A stretch of DNA of 64,000 nt from the NCBI RefSeq assembly GCF_014646335.1, contig NZ_BMNG01000021.1:62001-126000 (forward strand), given 5' to 3'. The notes under the pieces were generated by a model, which did no database searches, was not told the DNA's origin, and saw nothing but the letters and a program-made list of their open reading frames with translations. A program made the translations under genes and the position numbers. This DNA comes from Streptomyces lasiicapitis. Its GTDB lineage: Bacteria > Actinomycetota > Actinomycetes > Streptomycetales > Streptomycetaceae. Of the stretch, positions 57,432 to 64,000 are shown one piece after another; within the stretch, counting starts at the first letter, position 1; each line of letters opens with the position of its first letter.

Positions 57432-57479
57432 CGAGACGGGACATGCCTGCTTGTCTTGGTTTTCTGTCCGTACGTCTCG
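57432..57479. promoter_or_regulatory. Interrupted inverted repeat in the ADH/AraC divergent region
   Basis: CGAGACGGGACA (57432-57443) and TGTCCGTACGTCTCG (57465-57479) are complementary except for a 3-base insertion (gta). It is centred between the two divergent start codons and is a plausible operator for the AraC-type regulator. Confidence 0.45.
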
Positions 57480-57508
57480 ACAGCAGTCCTGCGCGTTACC
57501 GTTCAGGC

Positions 57509-58468
57509 ATGGACGTACTCAGCGACGCGATCGCCGCCATGCGGCTCGGGCTTCCGCACTCCGCGATCCGCGACAAGTACGCGCCCTGGGGCGTGCACTT
57601 CGGGACGCACGAGGGCGCCGGGTTCCATGTGCTGCTCCAGGGTTCGGCCTGGCTGATCCCGGACGCCGAGGCCGCGGACGGGCGGTCGCCCGCGGAGCCC
57701 GTGGCGCTGGGCCCCGGCGACGTGGTGTTCCTCGCGCACGGCTTCGGGCACGCGCTGGTGAGCGAGCCCGGCGTGGAGCTCGAACGGTTCGGCCTGAACC
57801 CGGACGGCACCTGGCCCGAGGCCCCGCCACGGCGTCCCGCCTCGGTCACCGGCGAGGGCCCCTCCGCCGTCCTCCTGTGCGGCGCCTACCGCATCGACCG
57901 CTCCTGCGCCCACCCGCTCCTGTCCGACCTGCCCGACGTCGTCCACCTGCCCGCCCGCGTCGGCGCGCACGGCTCGGTGCGCGCCGCCGTGGAACTCCTC
58001 GGCGCCGAGTTGGAGAACCCGCAGCCCGGCTCGGACACGATCGTCGCCGCCCTCCTCGACACGCTGCTCCTCTACATCCTGCGCGCCTGGTGGCTGCGCG
58101 AGCACCGGGACACCGACCACCCCGCGGGCTGGTCCGCGGCCCTCGCCGACCCGGCCGTGGCGGCGGCGCTGCGCGCGATGCACGCCGACCCCGCGCGCCC
58201 CTGGACGGTGGAGGATCTCGGCGCGCTCGGCGGCCTGTCCCGGGCCCCGTTCGCGCGCCGCTTCACCGCGACGGTGGGCTCGCCGCCGCTCACGTACCTC
58301 ACGTGGTGGCGCATGACGACGGCGGGCCGCCTGCTGCGCGCGGAGGACACCCCGCTGCGCGTGCTCGCCCAACGCACCGGCTACACATCGGAGTTCGCGT
58401 TCGCCAAGGCCTTCAAGCGGGCGTACGGGGTGCCGCCGGGCCAGTACCGGCGCACCCGGGCCGCGTGA
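57509..58468 (+). CDS. AraC-family regulator with cupin-like sensor domain
   Basis: 319 residues from ATG at 57509. The N-terminal part (LPHSAIRDKYAPWGVHFGTH and LGPGDVVFLAHGFGHALVSE) is an AraC-type cupin sensor (cupin_6). The C-terminal part has VEDLGALGGLSRAPFARRFT and LAQRTGYTSEFAFAKAFKRA, the double helix-turn-helix. It resembles regulators that respond to small organic compounds and activate a neighbouring oxidoreductase. It is divergent from the MDR gene across 101 bp with an inverted repeat. Confidence 0.92.
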   Translation: MDVLSDAIAAMRLGLPHSAIRDKYAPWGVHFGTHEGAGFHVLLQGSAWLIPDAEAADGRSPAEPVALGPGDVVFLAHGFGHALVSEPGVELERFGLNPDGTWPEAPPRRPASVTGEGPSAVLLCGAYRIDRSCAHPLLSDLPDVVHLPARVGAHGSVRAAVELLGAELENPQPGSDTIVAALLDTLLLYILRAWWLREHRDTDHPAGWSAALADPAVAAALRAMHADPARPWTVEDLGALGGLSRAPFARRFTATVGSPPLTYLTWWRMTTAGRLLRAEDTPLRVLAQRTGYTSEFAFAKAFKRAYGVPPGQYRRTRAA

Positions 58469-58480
58469 CGGATCGGCGGC

Positions 58481-59437
58481 CTAGCTCTTCCTCCGCAGCG
58501 TGGCCGCCACATACGCCGCCGCCTCCGCGAGCAGCGCCTCGTCGTACGGGGCGTCCTGCTCCGCCTTGCTCGACATGATGGCGATCAGCAGGGGCGCGGA
58601 CTTCGGGGGCCATACGACGGCGATGTCGTTGAGGGTGCCGTGGTTCCCGGTCCCGGTCTTGTCGGCGACGGTCCACCCGCGCGGCAGGCCGGCCCGGATC
58701 CGCTTGGCCCCGGCGCCGGTGGCATTGCGTTCGAGCAGGTCGCGGAGGAAGGCGCGCTTGGACTTCGGCAGGGCGTCACCCAGGACGATCTCGCGGTAGG
58801 TGGAGCCGAAGGCGCGGGGTGAGCTGGTGTCGCGCGGGTCCCCGGGCGTGGCCTCGGTGATCGCCGGTTCGAAGCGGTCCATGCGCGTGACCTTGTCGCC
58901 GAGCCCGCGTGCGTACGCCGTCAGCCGGTCCGGACCGCCGATGTCGCGCAGCAGCAGATTCCCGGCCGTGCCGTCGCTGAACCGGACCGCCGCATCGCAC
59001 AGTTGACGGATCGTCATGCCCGTCTCGACGTGACGGGAGGTGATCGGGGCGTGCTTCATCAGGTCGGCCTTGCCGTACCTGACGCGGTCGTCCAGGTGGG
59101 ACAGCGGATTGCCGTCCAGGACGGCCGCCGCCGCGAGCGCCTTGAACGCCGAGCAGAACGGGAAGCGTTCGTCCGCGCGGTGGGCGATGACAGCGCCGGT
59201 GCCGGTGTCGAGGGCGTACACACCGAGCCGGGCGTCGAACTTCCGCTCCAGGGCGGCCAGTTGACGATGGCGCCGTTCAGCACCGGACCCCACGGGCGAC
59301 GAAGGCGTGGCAGCCGGTGACGAGCGACGCGGGGCGGAGCGTGCGGGCGGGTCGTCCTCGCCGCATGCCGTCAGGGGCAGCAGCACCGCCGCCCCCAGCA
59401 GTCCGCGGCGCGTCATGGCCGGTCCCGACGAGGTCAT
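58481..59437 (-). CDS. Class A beta-lactamase-like lipoprotein
   Basis: 318 residues from ATG at 59437 (GGAGG seven bases upstream). The signal has a Tat-type TRRGLLGAAVLLPLTACGED, ending in a lipobox, so it is probably exported folded and lipid-anchored. The active-site S-x-x-K is FPFCSAFKALAAAAVL, the S-D-N loop reads AVRFSDGTAGNLLL (S-D-G), the omega loop is FEPAITEATPGDPRDTSSPR, and K-T-G is GWTVADKTGTGNHG. All catalytic positions of class A enzymes are present. The S-D-G variant is known in some actinomycete enzymes. It is a candidate for intrinsic beta-lactam resistance. Confidence 0.95.
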   Translation of the reverse strand: MTSSGPAMTRRGLLGAAVLLPLTACGEDDPPARSAPRRSSPAATPSSPVGSGAERRHRQLAALERKFDARLGVYALDTGTGAVIAHRADERFPFCSAFKALAAAAVLDGNPLSHLDDRVRYGKADLMKHAPITSRHVETGMTIRQLCDAAVRFSDGTAGNLLLRDIGGPDRLTAYARGLGDKVTRMDRFEPAITEATPGDPRDTSSPRAFGSTYREIVLGDALPKSKRAFLRDLLERNATGAGAKRIRAGLPRGWTVADKTGTGNHGTLNDIAVVWPPKSAPLLIAIMSSKAEQDAPYDEALLAEAAAYVAATLRRKS

Positions 59438-59499
59438 CGCCTTCCCTCCGCTGTTTCGGTCGCCCGGACGACAAGCCCGCCGGGGAAAGAAGACTGCGC

Positions 59500-59534
59500 G
59501 GACGCCGGACGGGCCTCATGCCCGTCCGGCGTCC
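59500..59534 (-). terminator. Perfect 15-bp hairpin, terminator of cabD
   Basis: GGACGCCGGACGGGC-ctcat-GCCCGTCCGGCGTCC, with a perfect stem, 42 bases past the cabD stop. The core CGCCGGACGGGC is the same as the 3' block of the dispersed repeats at 40080 and 48906. Confidence 0.8.
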
Positions 59535-59575
59535 GGTGCTGCTCGAAGAACCGCTTCAAAGAGCCGCTCGGGGAG

Positions 59576-59788
59576 CTACTTGTTCAGGCTCGCCCAGAAC
59601 TCGTCGAAGGAGAGCAGCTTGTCGCCGTTCGCGTCCTTCGACTTGATGATGGCCTCGGCGACCGACTCGGTGACGTTCCAGTCCCCCATCTGCGCCAGGG
59701 CCGTCTTGTACTCCGCGGCCGTGATGAATCCGTCGCCGTCCGCGTCGAACCGCTCGAACTGCTTGCGTGCCTCTTCGATGTCCGCCAC
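59576..59788 (-). CDS. cabD: EF-hand calcium-binding protein CabD-like
   Basis: 70 residues from GTG at 59788; AAGGGG lies 8 bases upstream, and the longer GTG start at 59812 lacks a site. Two EF-hand loops are visible: RFDADGDGFITAAEYKTALA and IIKSKDANGDKLLSFDEFWA. Both 12-residue loops have D-x-D-x-D/N-G geometry (DADGDGFITAAE, KDANGDKLLSFDE). The length, two-hand layout and location agree with the CabD protein of S. coelicolor (SCO5464), as I recall. It may buffer or sense calcium in development. Confidence 0.9.
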   Translation of the reverse strand: MADIEEARKQFERFDADGDGFITAAEYKTALAQMGDWNVTESVAEAIIKSKDANGDKLLSFDEFWASLNK

Positions 59789-59869
59789 CGAGTCCGCCCC
59801 TTCTTTCTGCACTACTGACGGGGGTTAGGGTAACGGCCGATCCATGTGTCAACTGCAAGGAGTACAGCC

Positions 59870-60529
59870 ATGGCCAGCGCATCGGGGGCGCTCGGGGAGA
59901 TCCTCGCGGCGGCGGCGCGCGGCGACTTCCCGCCCGCGGACGGCGGGACGACGGTCGTGCCGCAGCCGAGCCACCGCGACGCCGGGGTCGTCGCGTTCAC
60001 GGCGCACTCCGTGATCTTCACGGACGAGGACCCGCGGTGGGTGCGCTCCACGCTGGCCGCCGTCGACTGCGATCCGCTGGCCGCGACGATGAGCCCGCGG
60101 TTCCTCGCCGCGTTCCAGGACCGGACGGGCCGGTCCACCGACACCACCGACCTGCTGACGGTCGCCGCCGCGCTGGCAGGACCGCCGGACGCCGCGCTCG
60201 GCCTGCGGGAGCTGGACGACCCCGACCATCCGCGGGTGGCACGGGCCCGCAAGCGGCGCGACGACGTGCGGGTGTGGGCCACGGCGGACGGCGGTGTGCT
60301 GGTCATCGGGCGCGGGGTCGCCGGGCGCTGGGAGACGGCCGTCGAGGTCGAGGAGGACGTACGGCACCGGGGGCTCGGCCGGGCCCTCGCGACGGCGGCG
60401 CGGCACCTGGTGCCCGCAGGGGACGTGCTGTGGGCGCAGCAGGCGACGGGGAACGCCCGCAGTGTGCGGGCGTTCCAGGCCGCCGGCTTTCGGCCCGTGG
60501 GGGCCGAGGCCCTGTTCTTCGCCCGGTAG
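59870..60529 (+). CDS. GNAT-type acetyltransferase
   Basis: 219 residues from ATG at 59870 (AAGGAG seven bases upstream). The N-terminal 110 residues (VPQPSHRDAGVVAFTAHSVI and RSTDTTDLLTVAAALAGPPD) form a second, degenerate domain. The GNAT core is WETAVEVEEDVRHRGLGRAL, where R-H-R-G-L-G is the acetyl-CoA loop, and VLWAQQATGNARSVRAFQAA. This layout occurs in Streptomyces proteins annotated as GNAT family. Substrate unknown. The 3' end is duplicated (next entry). Confidence 0.87.
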   Translation: MASASGALGEILAAAARGDFPPADGGTTVVPQPSHRDAGVVAFTAHSVIFTDEDPRWVRSTLAAVDCDPLAATMSPRFLAAFQDRTGRSTDTTDLLTVAAALAGPPDAALGLRELDDPDHPRVARARKRRDDVRVWATADGGVLVIGRGVAGRWETAVEVEEDVRHRGLGRALATAARHLVPAGDVLWAQQATGNARSVRAFQAAGFRPVGAEALFFAR

Positions 60530-60554
60530 GCCCCTGCGCTCTTCGCCCGGTAGG
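60516..60554. repeat. 15-bp direct repeat across the GNAT stop codon
   Basis: tcttcgcccggtagg occurs at 60516-60530 (including the stop codon) and again at 60540-60554, 24 bp apart. It looks like a recent microduplication. Confidence 0.7.
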
Positions 60555-60565
60555 GCGCGGGCCCG

Positions 60566-61777
60566 CTAGCGGAAGACGCCCGTGTGCCCCAGCGAGTACC
60601 GCCCCGGCTGCGGGTACACCGCCAGGCCGTGCGGGCCGCCGCCCACCGGGATGCGGGCTAGCTGGACGCCGGTGCGGGTGTCGATGGCGTACACCTCGGA
60701 GTCGTAGCGGCCGGAGAGCCAGAGGATCTTGCCGTCCGCGGAGACGCCGCCCATGTCGGGGCTGCCGCCATTGGGCAGGTGCCACTTCTTGGTGAGCTTG
60801 TTCCTGGTGAAGTCGAAGACCGAGACGGAGCCCTCGCCGCGGTTGGAGACGTACATCTCACGGGAGTCCCGGCTGACGTACAGACCGTGGCAGCCCTTGC
60901 CCGTGGGCAGCAGCTTCGGCTTGGAGAAGGTGTCGCCGTCCAGGACCCACATGCCGTCGGCCATCATGTCGGCGACGTAGAACCGCTTGCCGTCGGGGGA
61001 CATCTTGACGTCCTGCGGCATGGCGCCCTTGAAGGGCAGCTTCTGCTGGCCGACGACCTTCATCTTCTCGGTGTCGACCTTGAGGAGTTCGCCGGAGAAC
61101 TCGCAGGAGACGATGAAGTAGCGGCCGTCGAGGGAGAAGTCGGCGTGGTTGACGCCGTAGCAGCTCACCGGCTCGGTCTTGAGGCGCTTCATGGTGTGCG
61201 GGTCGCGGAAGACCAGCTCGCGGTCCATCGAGGCCATCACGACGGCGTACTTGCCGTTGGGCGTGAAGTAGAGGTTGTACGGGTCGTGCACCTCGACGGG
61301 CTTGCCGACGTCGCCGGTCTTCGGGTCGATGGGGGTGAGCGTGTGGCCGCGGTTGTTGTTGACCCAGAGCGTCTTCATGTCCCAGGACGGCACGACGTGC
61401 TGCGGCTGGACGCCGACCTTGATCGTGTCGATGACTTCGTACGTCTTGGGGTCGATGACCGACACCGTGTTGGAGTTGGTGTTGGGGACGTAGACCCGGG
61501 AGGGGAAGTCCTTGACCACCGGGGAGAGCTTGCCCGGGCGGTCGGCCGCGTACACGTCCTTGGGGTCCAGGACGGGCGGCATGCCGGGCAGCCCCGGCAC
61601 CGCCTTCGGCTTGGCGGGCTCCGGCGGGACCTTGGTGGTCAGGGCCTTGTTCTCGCGGTCGCCCTGCTCGGTGCCGCAGCCGGCGAGCGCGGCGGCGACG
61701 GCCGCCCCGGCGGCGAGCAGCACGCCGGTGCGCCTGGTCAGGGACAGGTTCCGTTGAGTGCGGGTACGCGTGGGCAT
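60566..61777 (-). CDS. YncE-like beta-propeller lipoprotein
   Basis: 403 residues. A lipoprotein signal (RRTGVLLAAGAAVAAALAGC, Cys lipidated) is followed by a YVTN-type seven-bladed propeller. Repeating units include RVYVPNTNSNTVSVIDPKTY and EVIDTIKVGVQPQHVVPSWD, then ADGKILWLSGRYDSEVYAID and PVGGGPHGLAVYPQPGRYSL. HADFSLDGRYFIVSCEFSGE shows a further blade. YncE-like proteins bind ligands or nucleic acids outside the cell; function here is unknown. Its start overlaps the stop of the deacetylase gene (TGATG), so they are coupled. Confidence 0.87.
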   Translation of the reverse strand: MPTRTRTQRNLSLTRRTGVLLAAGAAVAAALAGCGTEQGDRENKALTTKVPPEPAKPKAVPGLPGMPPVLDPKDVYAADRPGKLSPVVKDFPSRVYVPNTNSNTVSVIDPKTYEVIDTIKVGVQPQHVVPSWDMKTLWVNNNRGHTLTPIDPKTGDVGKPVEVHDPYNLYFTPNGKYAVVMASMDRELVFRDPHTMKRLKTEPVSCYGVNHADFSLDGRYFIVSCEFSGELLKVDTEKMKVVGQQKLPFKGAMPQDVKMSPDGKRFYVADMMADGMWVLDGDTFSKPKLLPTGKGCHGLYVSRDSREMYVSNRGEGSVSVFDFTRNKLTKKWHLPNGGSPDMGGVSADGKILWLSGRYDSEVYAIDTRTGVQLARIPVGGGPHGLAVYPQPGRYSLGHTGVFR

Positions 61778-62559
61778 CAGGTCAGCAGCTCCGTGGTCGT
61801 GACCGCGCGCAGGCCGCGGCGGTGCAGGTCTTCGAGGACGGCGGGGAGCGCGGCGACGGTGTCCGCGTACCCGAAGTGCAGGCTCACCACGGAGCCCGCG
61901 CGGGCCTCGGCGGCGACGGTGCGGGCGACGGCCGGGCCGCCGCGCGAGGTGAAGTCCAGGGAGTCGACGTCGTACGACAGGACGTGCGGGTAGCCCGCGC
62001 GGCGCGCGAGGCGGGTGACGAGCGGGGTGGCCCGCTGGGCGCGCGAGGGCCGGAACCAGTTGCCGATGCCGCCGGTGAGGCGGCGCAGCCGGTCCGCGCA
62101 GCCGGTGATCTCCGCGTACGCCGCCTGCTCGGGCAGCGCGTTGATGTCGCGGTGGTTGAGGGTGTGGTTGCCGAGGTCGTGGCCGCCGTCGAGGATGCGG
62201 CGTGCCATCTTCGGGTGGGCGTCGAGCCAGGTGCCGACGGCGAGCACGGTCACGCGGGCGCCCTCGCGTTCGGCCTCGGCGAGCAGGGCGCGGGCGGTCC
62301 TGGGGTCGCCCTGGCCGTGGAAGGTGAGGGCGACCTCGGGGCGGCCGCGGGGGCTGCGGGCGATCTGGACGGGCAGTCCGGGGAAGCCGCGGGGGCCGGG
62401 GGCGGGGTCGCGGTGGGGGGATCCGGTGGGCCGGGGCTTGTTCCGCTGCCCCGTCGTCGAGCAGCCGGCGGTGAGGGCGCCCGCGAGGGCCAGGCCCACC
62501 GATGTGCGCAGTACTCGGCGGCGGTCGGTCCCGTCTGCAAGCTCAGTCACGGGGACCAT
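61777..62559 (-). CDS. Polysaccharide deacetylase-like lipoprotein with altered active site
   Basis: 260 residues. The signal ends in a lipobox (LALAGALTAGCSTT). The NodB homology domain begins PEVALTFHGQGDPRTARALL. Where active enzymes have T-F-D-D-G, this one has T-F-H-G-Q-G-D, so both Asp are displaced. The metal-binding H-x-x-x-H is kept (LGNHTLNHRD), as is an F-R-P-S block (GNWFRPSRAQ) and the later His in SVVSLHFGYADT. An ATG at 62559 was used; a GTG at 62550 is possible and neither has a clear ribosome-binding site. It may bind, not deacetylate, its glycan. Confidence 0.8.
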   Translation of the reverse strand: MVPVTELADGTDRRRVLRTSVGLALAGALTAGCSTTGQRNKPRPTGSPHRDPAPGPRGFPGLPVQIARSPRGRPEVALTFHGQGDPRTARALLAEAEREGARVTVLAVGTWLDAHPKMARRILDGGHDLGNHTLNHRDINALPEQAAYAEITGCADRLRRLTGGIGNWFRPSRAQRATPLVTRLARRAGYPHVLSYDVDSLDFTSRGGPAVARTVAAEARAGSVVSLHFGYADTVAALPAVLEDLHRRGLRAVTTTELLT

Positions 62560-62802
62560 TTAATGGGGATCAGCAGTGAAAGCTGCTGATTGACCTGATT
62601 CAGGACGTTTGTGGGTCGCTGGCCTGGACCAGGAGGGCCTCACAAGCCCTTCCCATCGCCCCACACAGCTACCGTTTAGCCATCGTTTACAAGGCGAGTG
62701 CTCTATCTCACCAAGGATTCATCTTTAAACTGTCACGCTTTGACCCGATATGCCCGGGTCGGAACTTTGGATCAGCGGCGCCCGTCTGCCATAGTCGGGA
62801 AC

Positions 62803-62881
62803 GAGCGACTCTCTTTGACCCGAGCTACGTCGTCTTCGAAGGCCCCCGACAGTGCCGCACCCACGGCCCCGGGGGCTTTCG
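62803..62881 (+). ncRNA. Candidate small RNA with terminator hairpin
   Basis: A promoter-like pair (TTTGGA at 62766-62771, 18 bp, CATAGT at 62790-62795) would start a transcript near 62803. It ends at a hairpin CGAAGGCCCCCG (62837-62848) with CGGGGGCTTTCG (62870-62881), 12 bp including one G-U pair, with a 21-base loop. The transcript would be about 80 bases and runs opposite to both neighbours. Purely from sequence; no expression evidence. Confidence 0.35.
62837..62881 (+). terminator. Hairpin of the candidate small RNA
   Basis: The 12-bp stem (see the small RNA entry) is strong and G+C-rich and is followed by CGTACGCACAGG. It also lies only 26 bases downstream of the leftward ATPase gene's stop (62908), so it could equally terminate that gene. 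Confidence 0.6.
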
Positions 62882-62907
62882 CGTACGCACAGGACCCGGA
62901 CCGACCG

Positions 62908-63411
62908 CTAGCGCTCGGTGACCCGCATCTCGAACCACGTCGTCTTGCCCCGCGGCAGCAGGTCCACGCCCCAGCGGTCGGCGAGCTTGTCGACGAGGAA
63001 GAGGCCGCGGCCGCTGATGTCGAGTTCGTGGACGGGCATCAGGCACGGCAGTCCGCGCGAGGGGTCGCGCACCTCGACCCGGATCCAGCCGCGCCGCCGC
63101 AGCGTGCGCAGGCCGAAGACGCGGGCGCCGGTGTGCCGCACCGCGTTGCCGACGAGCTCGGACACCAGGAGGACGACGTCCTCGGTGAGCTTGGGGCTCA
63201 GGCCCCAGTGCCGCAGGACCACGACCTGGGCGAGCCGGCGGGCGATGGCGGCGGACTCGGGGCGCGAGGGCAGCGGGACCTCGGCGTCGATCGGGTTTCC
63301 GAACAACTCCAGGGCCTTCAGGGCGTGTTCGTCCTCCACCGCCGGAGTCCAGCGCGCCGCGGTCGCACCCGTGCGCGTCCGCGGCTGTTCGAAACCCTCC
63401 TGCCCCGCCAT
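62908..63411 (-). CDS. Anti-sigma-factor-type ATP-binding protein (HATPase)
   Basis: 167 residues from ATG at 63411 (ATGs at 63420 and 63423 are equally possible). The N-terminal part is disordered (AARWTPAVEDEHALKALELF). The GHKL ATPase fold shows the N-box VLLVSELVGNAVRHTGARVF (E-L-V-x-N-A-x-x-H), the G1-like RVEVRDPSRGLPCL and the G2-like LDISGRGLFLVDKLADRWGV. Streptomyces carry many such single-domain proteins as serine kinases or anti-sigma factors. No sigma gene is adjacent. Its leader has a terminator-like hairpin and a long palindrome. Confidence 0.88.
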   Translation of the reverse strand: MAGQEGFEQPRTRTGATAARWTPAVEDEHALKALELFGNPIDAEVPLPSRPESAAIARRLAQVVVLRHWGLSPKLTEDVVLLVSELVGNAVRHTGARVFGLRTLRRRGWIRVEVRDPSRGLPCLMPVHELDISGRGLFLVDKLADRWGVDLLPRGKTTWFEMRVTER

Positions 63412-63464
63412 GTCCCCCATCATGGCCGCACCACGCCCGCGTTGGGGCCGTTCCGACGGAATAA

Positions 63465-63493
63465 GCCCCCCGGAAGCTTCCATTCCGGGGGGC
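63465..63493 (-). terminator. Perfect hairpin in the leader of the ATPase gene
   Basis: GCCCCCCGGAA-gcttcca-TTCCGGGGGGC, an 11-bp perfect stem. On the minus strand it is followed by TTATTCCG, a weak T-rich tail. It lies 54 bases upstream of the ATPase start, so it is an attenuator or a terminator for the upstream enoyl-CoA hydratase gene (180 bases after its stop). Confidence 0.7.
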
Positions 63494-63595
63494 CGTCCAG
63501 GCATATGCCTACGGCAGTTCAGCCTCTACCGCAACCACTCTCACCTGCGATGACTTCTTGCTCATGGATGATCACGGAGGGCCCGGAAGTCAGCT

Positions 63596-63616
63596 GCCTT
63601 AAGGTTGCCTTAAGGC
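63596..63616. promoter_or_regulatory. Palindrome GCCTTAAGG-ttg-CCTTAAGGC
   Basis: A perfect 9-bp inverted repeat with a 3-base centre; each arm is itself nearly palindromic. It is A+T-rich for this genome and lies about 185 bases upstream of the ATPase start and 60 bases past the hydratase stop. It could be a regulator binding site for the ATPase gene. Confidence 0.5.
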
Positions 63617-63675
63617 TGTCATAATCCGCCCCTTCGGGGGACACTTTGGCTGACGGGCCTTCAACTGGCCTGATC

Positions 63676-64000
63676 TCAGAGGAACTTCGCCTTGCCGGGG
63701 CCCTCCTCGACGAAGCTGCGCATGCCCCGTTCGCGGTCCTCGGTGGCGAACAGGCCCGCGAACCACGTGCGTTCGACGGCGAGGCCGGTGTCGATGTCCG
63801 CCTCCAGGCCGGTGTCCACGGCCTCCTTCGCGGCCCGCAGCGCGAGCGCCGGACCCTTGGCCAGCCTCGCGGCCCACGTGTGCGCCTGCTCGTACACCTC
63901 GGCGGCGGGCACGACGCGGTCCACCAGGCCGATGGCGAGGGCCTCTTCGGCCTTGACCATGCGGCCGGTGAAGAGGAGGTCCTTCGCCTTGGACGGGCCG
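63676..64000 (-). CDS. Enoyl-CoA hydratase/isomerase family protein, C-terminal part
   Basis: The last 107 codons are present; the gene continues past the window edge. The visible part, GPSKAKDLLFTGRMVKAEEA, then AIGLVDRVVPAAEVYEQAHT and ALALRAAKEAVDTGLEADID, is the usual C-terminal half of crotonase-fold proteins, with the conserved G-P-S-x-A-K-x-L-x-x-T-G-R. The end RGMRSFVEEGPGKAKFL is typical. The catalytic Glu residues lie upstream, outside the window. Confidence 0.9.
   Translation of the reverse strand, partial: GPSKAKDLLFTGRMVKAEEALAIGLVDRVVPAAEVYEQAHTWAARLAKGPALALRAAKEAVDTGLEADIDTGLAVERTWFAGLFATEDRERGMRSFVEEGPGKAKFL

Larger units (their letters stand above)
62560..62907. other. 348-bp intergenic region with direct repeats and a candidate small RNA
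   Basis: This lies between two leftward genes. CTTTGACCCGA occurs at 62738-62748 and again at 62813-62823, exactly 75 bp apart. The region is A+T-richer than average up to 62770. It contains a candidate rightward transcript (62803-62881). No protein-coding gene was found. Confidence 0.5.

Noticed and set aside
63509..63565. An 18-codon frame (MSKKSSQVRV...) as a gene
   Set aside because: It lacks a ribosome-binding site and the third-position bias is weak; it is noted only as part of the leader finding.
1..64000. CRISPR arrays, tRNA or rRNA genes, insertion sequences, prophage or biosynthetic clusters
   Set aside because: No regularly spaced direct repeats of 28-37 bp with unique spacers, no tRNA-like cloverleaf with CCA-type ends, no transposase or integrase motifs, and no PKS, NRPS or terpene synthase signatures were seen.

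Overview
The window is about 72% G+C with strong third-position G/C bias, frequent GTG starts, twin-arginine signals and many LuxR, TetR, AraC and LysR regulators. This points to a Streptomyces chromosome (actinomycete core region). From memory the gene order gatC-gatA-gatB / rmdB / ligA / mnmA / cysteine desulfurase / opp / gcvT-gcvH-glyA-sdaA / cabD matches the SCO5460-SCO5510 stretch of S. coelicolor. I see no rRNA, tRNA, CRISPR array, insertion sequence, prophage or biosynthetic cluster, so this is conserved housekeeping territory with small species-specific inserts.

Layout. 1-8656: the end of a PQQ-type sugar dehydrogenase, a DUF6191 protein, a large LuxR-type ATPase regulator, a 59-residue gene at 4016-4195, an HTH regulator, a membrane protein, a GNAT enzyme and an MMPL exporter. 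8957-14853: a Tat-exported phospholipase C and the gat operon (gatC-gatA-small membrane protein-gatB). 15038-24387: a GT87 mannosyltransferase-like protein, the cyclic-di-GMP enzyme RmdB, DNA ligase, a core-MetE protein coupled to an SDR, and a LOG-family protein. 24511-34895: DUF427, a GlxA regulator divergent from an oxidoreductase, a tandem pair of secreted B-lectin proteins, mnmA, an amidase, a cysteine desulfurase, two small membrane proteins, a FabR/DesT-like TetR, a hydrolase and a WYL regulator.

35011-37762 is a compact sulfur-amino-acid module: a LysR regulator, cysteine dioxygenase and a YeiH-type sulfate/sulfite exporter, with one 9-bp motif repeated in front of both transcription units. 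37763-38364 has no gene and carries a 70-bp tandem repeat. 38365-46584 holds a thioesterase, a TRIC-like channel and a five-gene oligopeptide ABC transporter in the unusual order C-A-B-D-F. 46968-49664 has two SseB-like paralogues and a P-loop kinase-like protein.

49831-54624 is glycine/serine catabolism. A tandem glycine riboswitch with a degenerate second aptamer precedes gcvT, gcvH and glyA; a strong hairpin follows glyA, and sdaA comes next. 54657-64000 contains a PI-PLC-like protein divergent from a GH25 lysozyme across a PHO-box-like region, an alcohol dehydrogenase/AraC pair, a class A beta-lactamase lipoprotein, the EF-hand protein CabD, a GNAT enzyme, a YncE-like propeller lipoprotein coupled to an atypical polysaccharide deacetylase, a candidate small RNA, an anti-sigma-type ATPase with a structured leader, and the end of an enoyl-CoA hydratase.

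Starts were often moved inward from the longest reading frame, using Shine-Dalgarno sequences, overlap with upstream stops and family knowledge. No similarity search was run; family calls rest on motif recognition.
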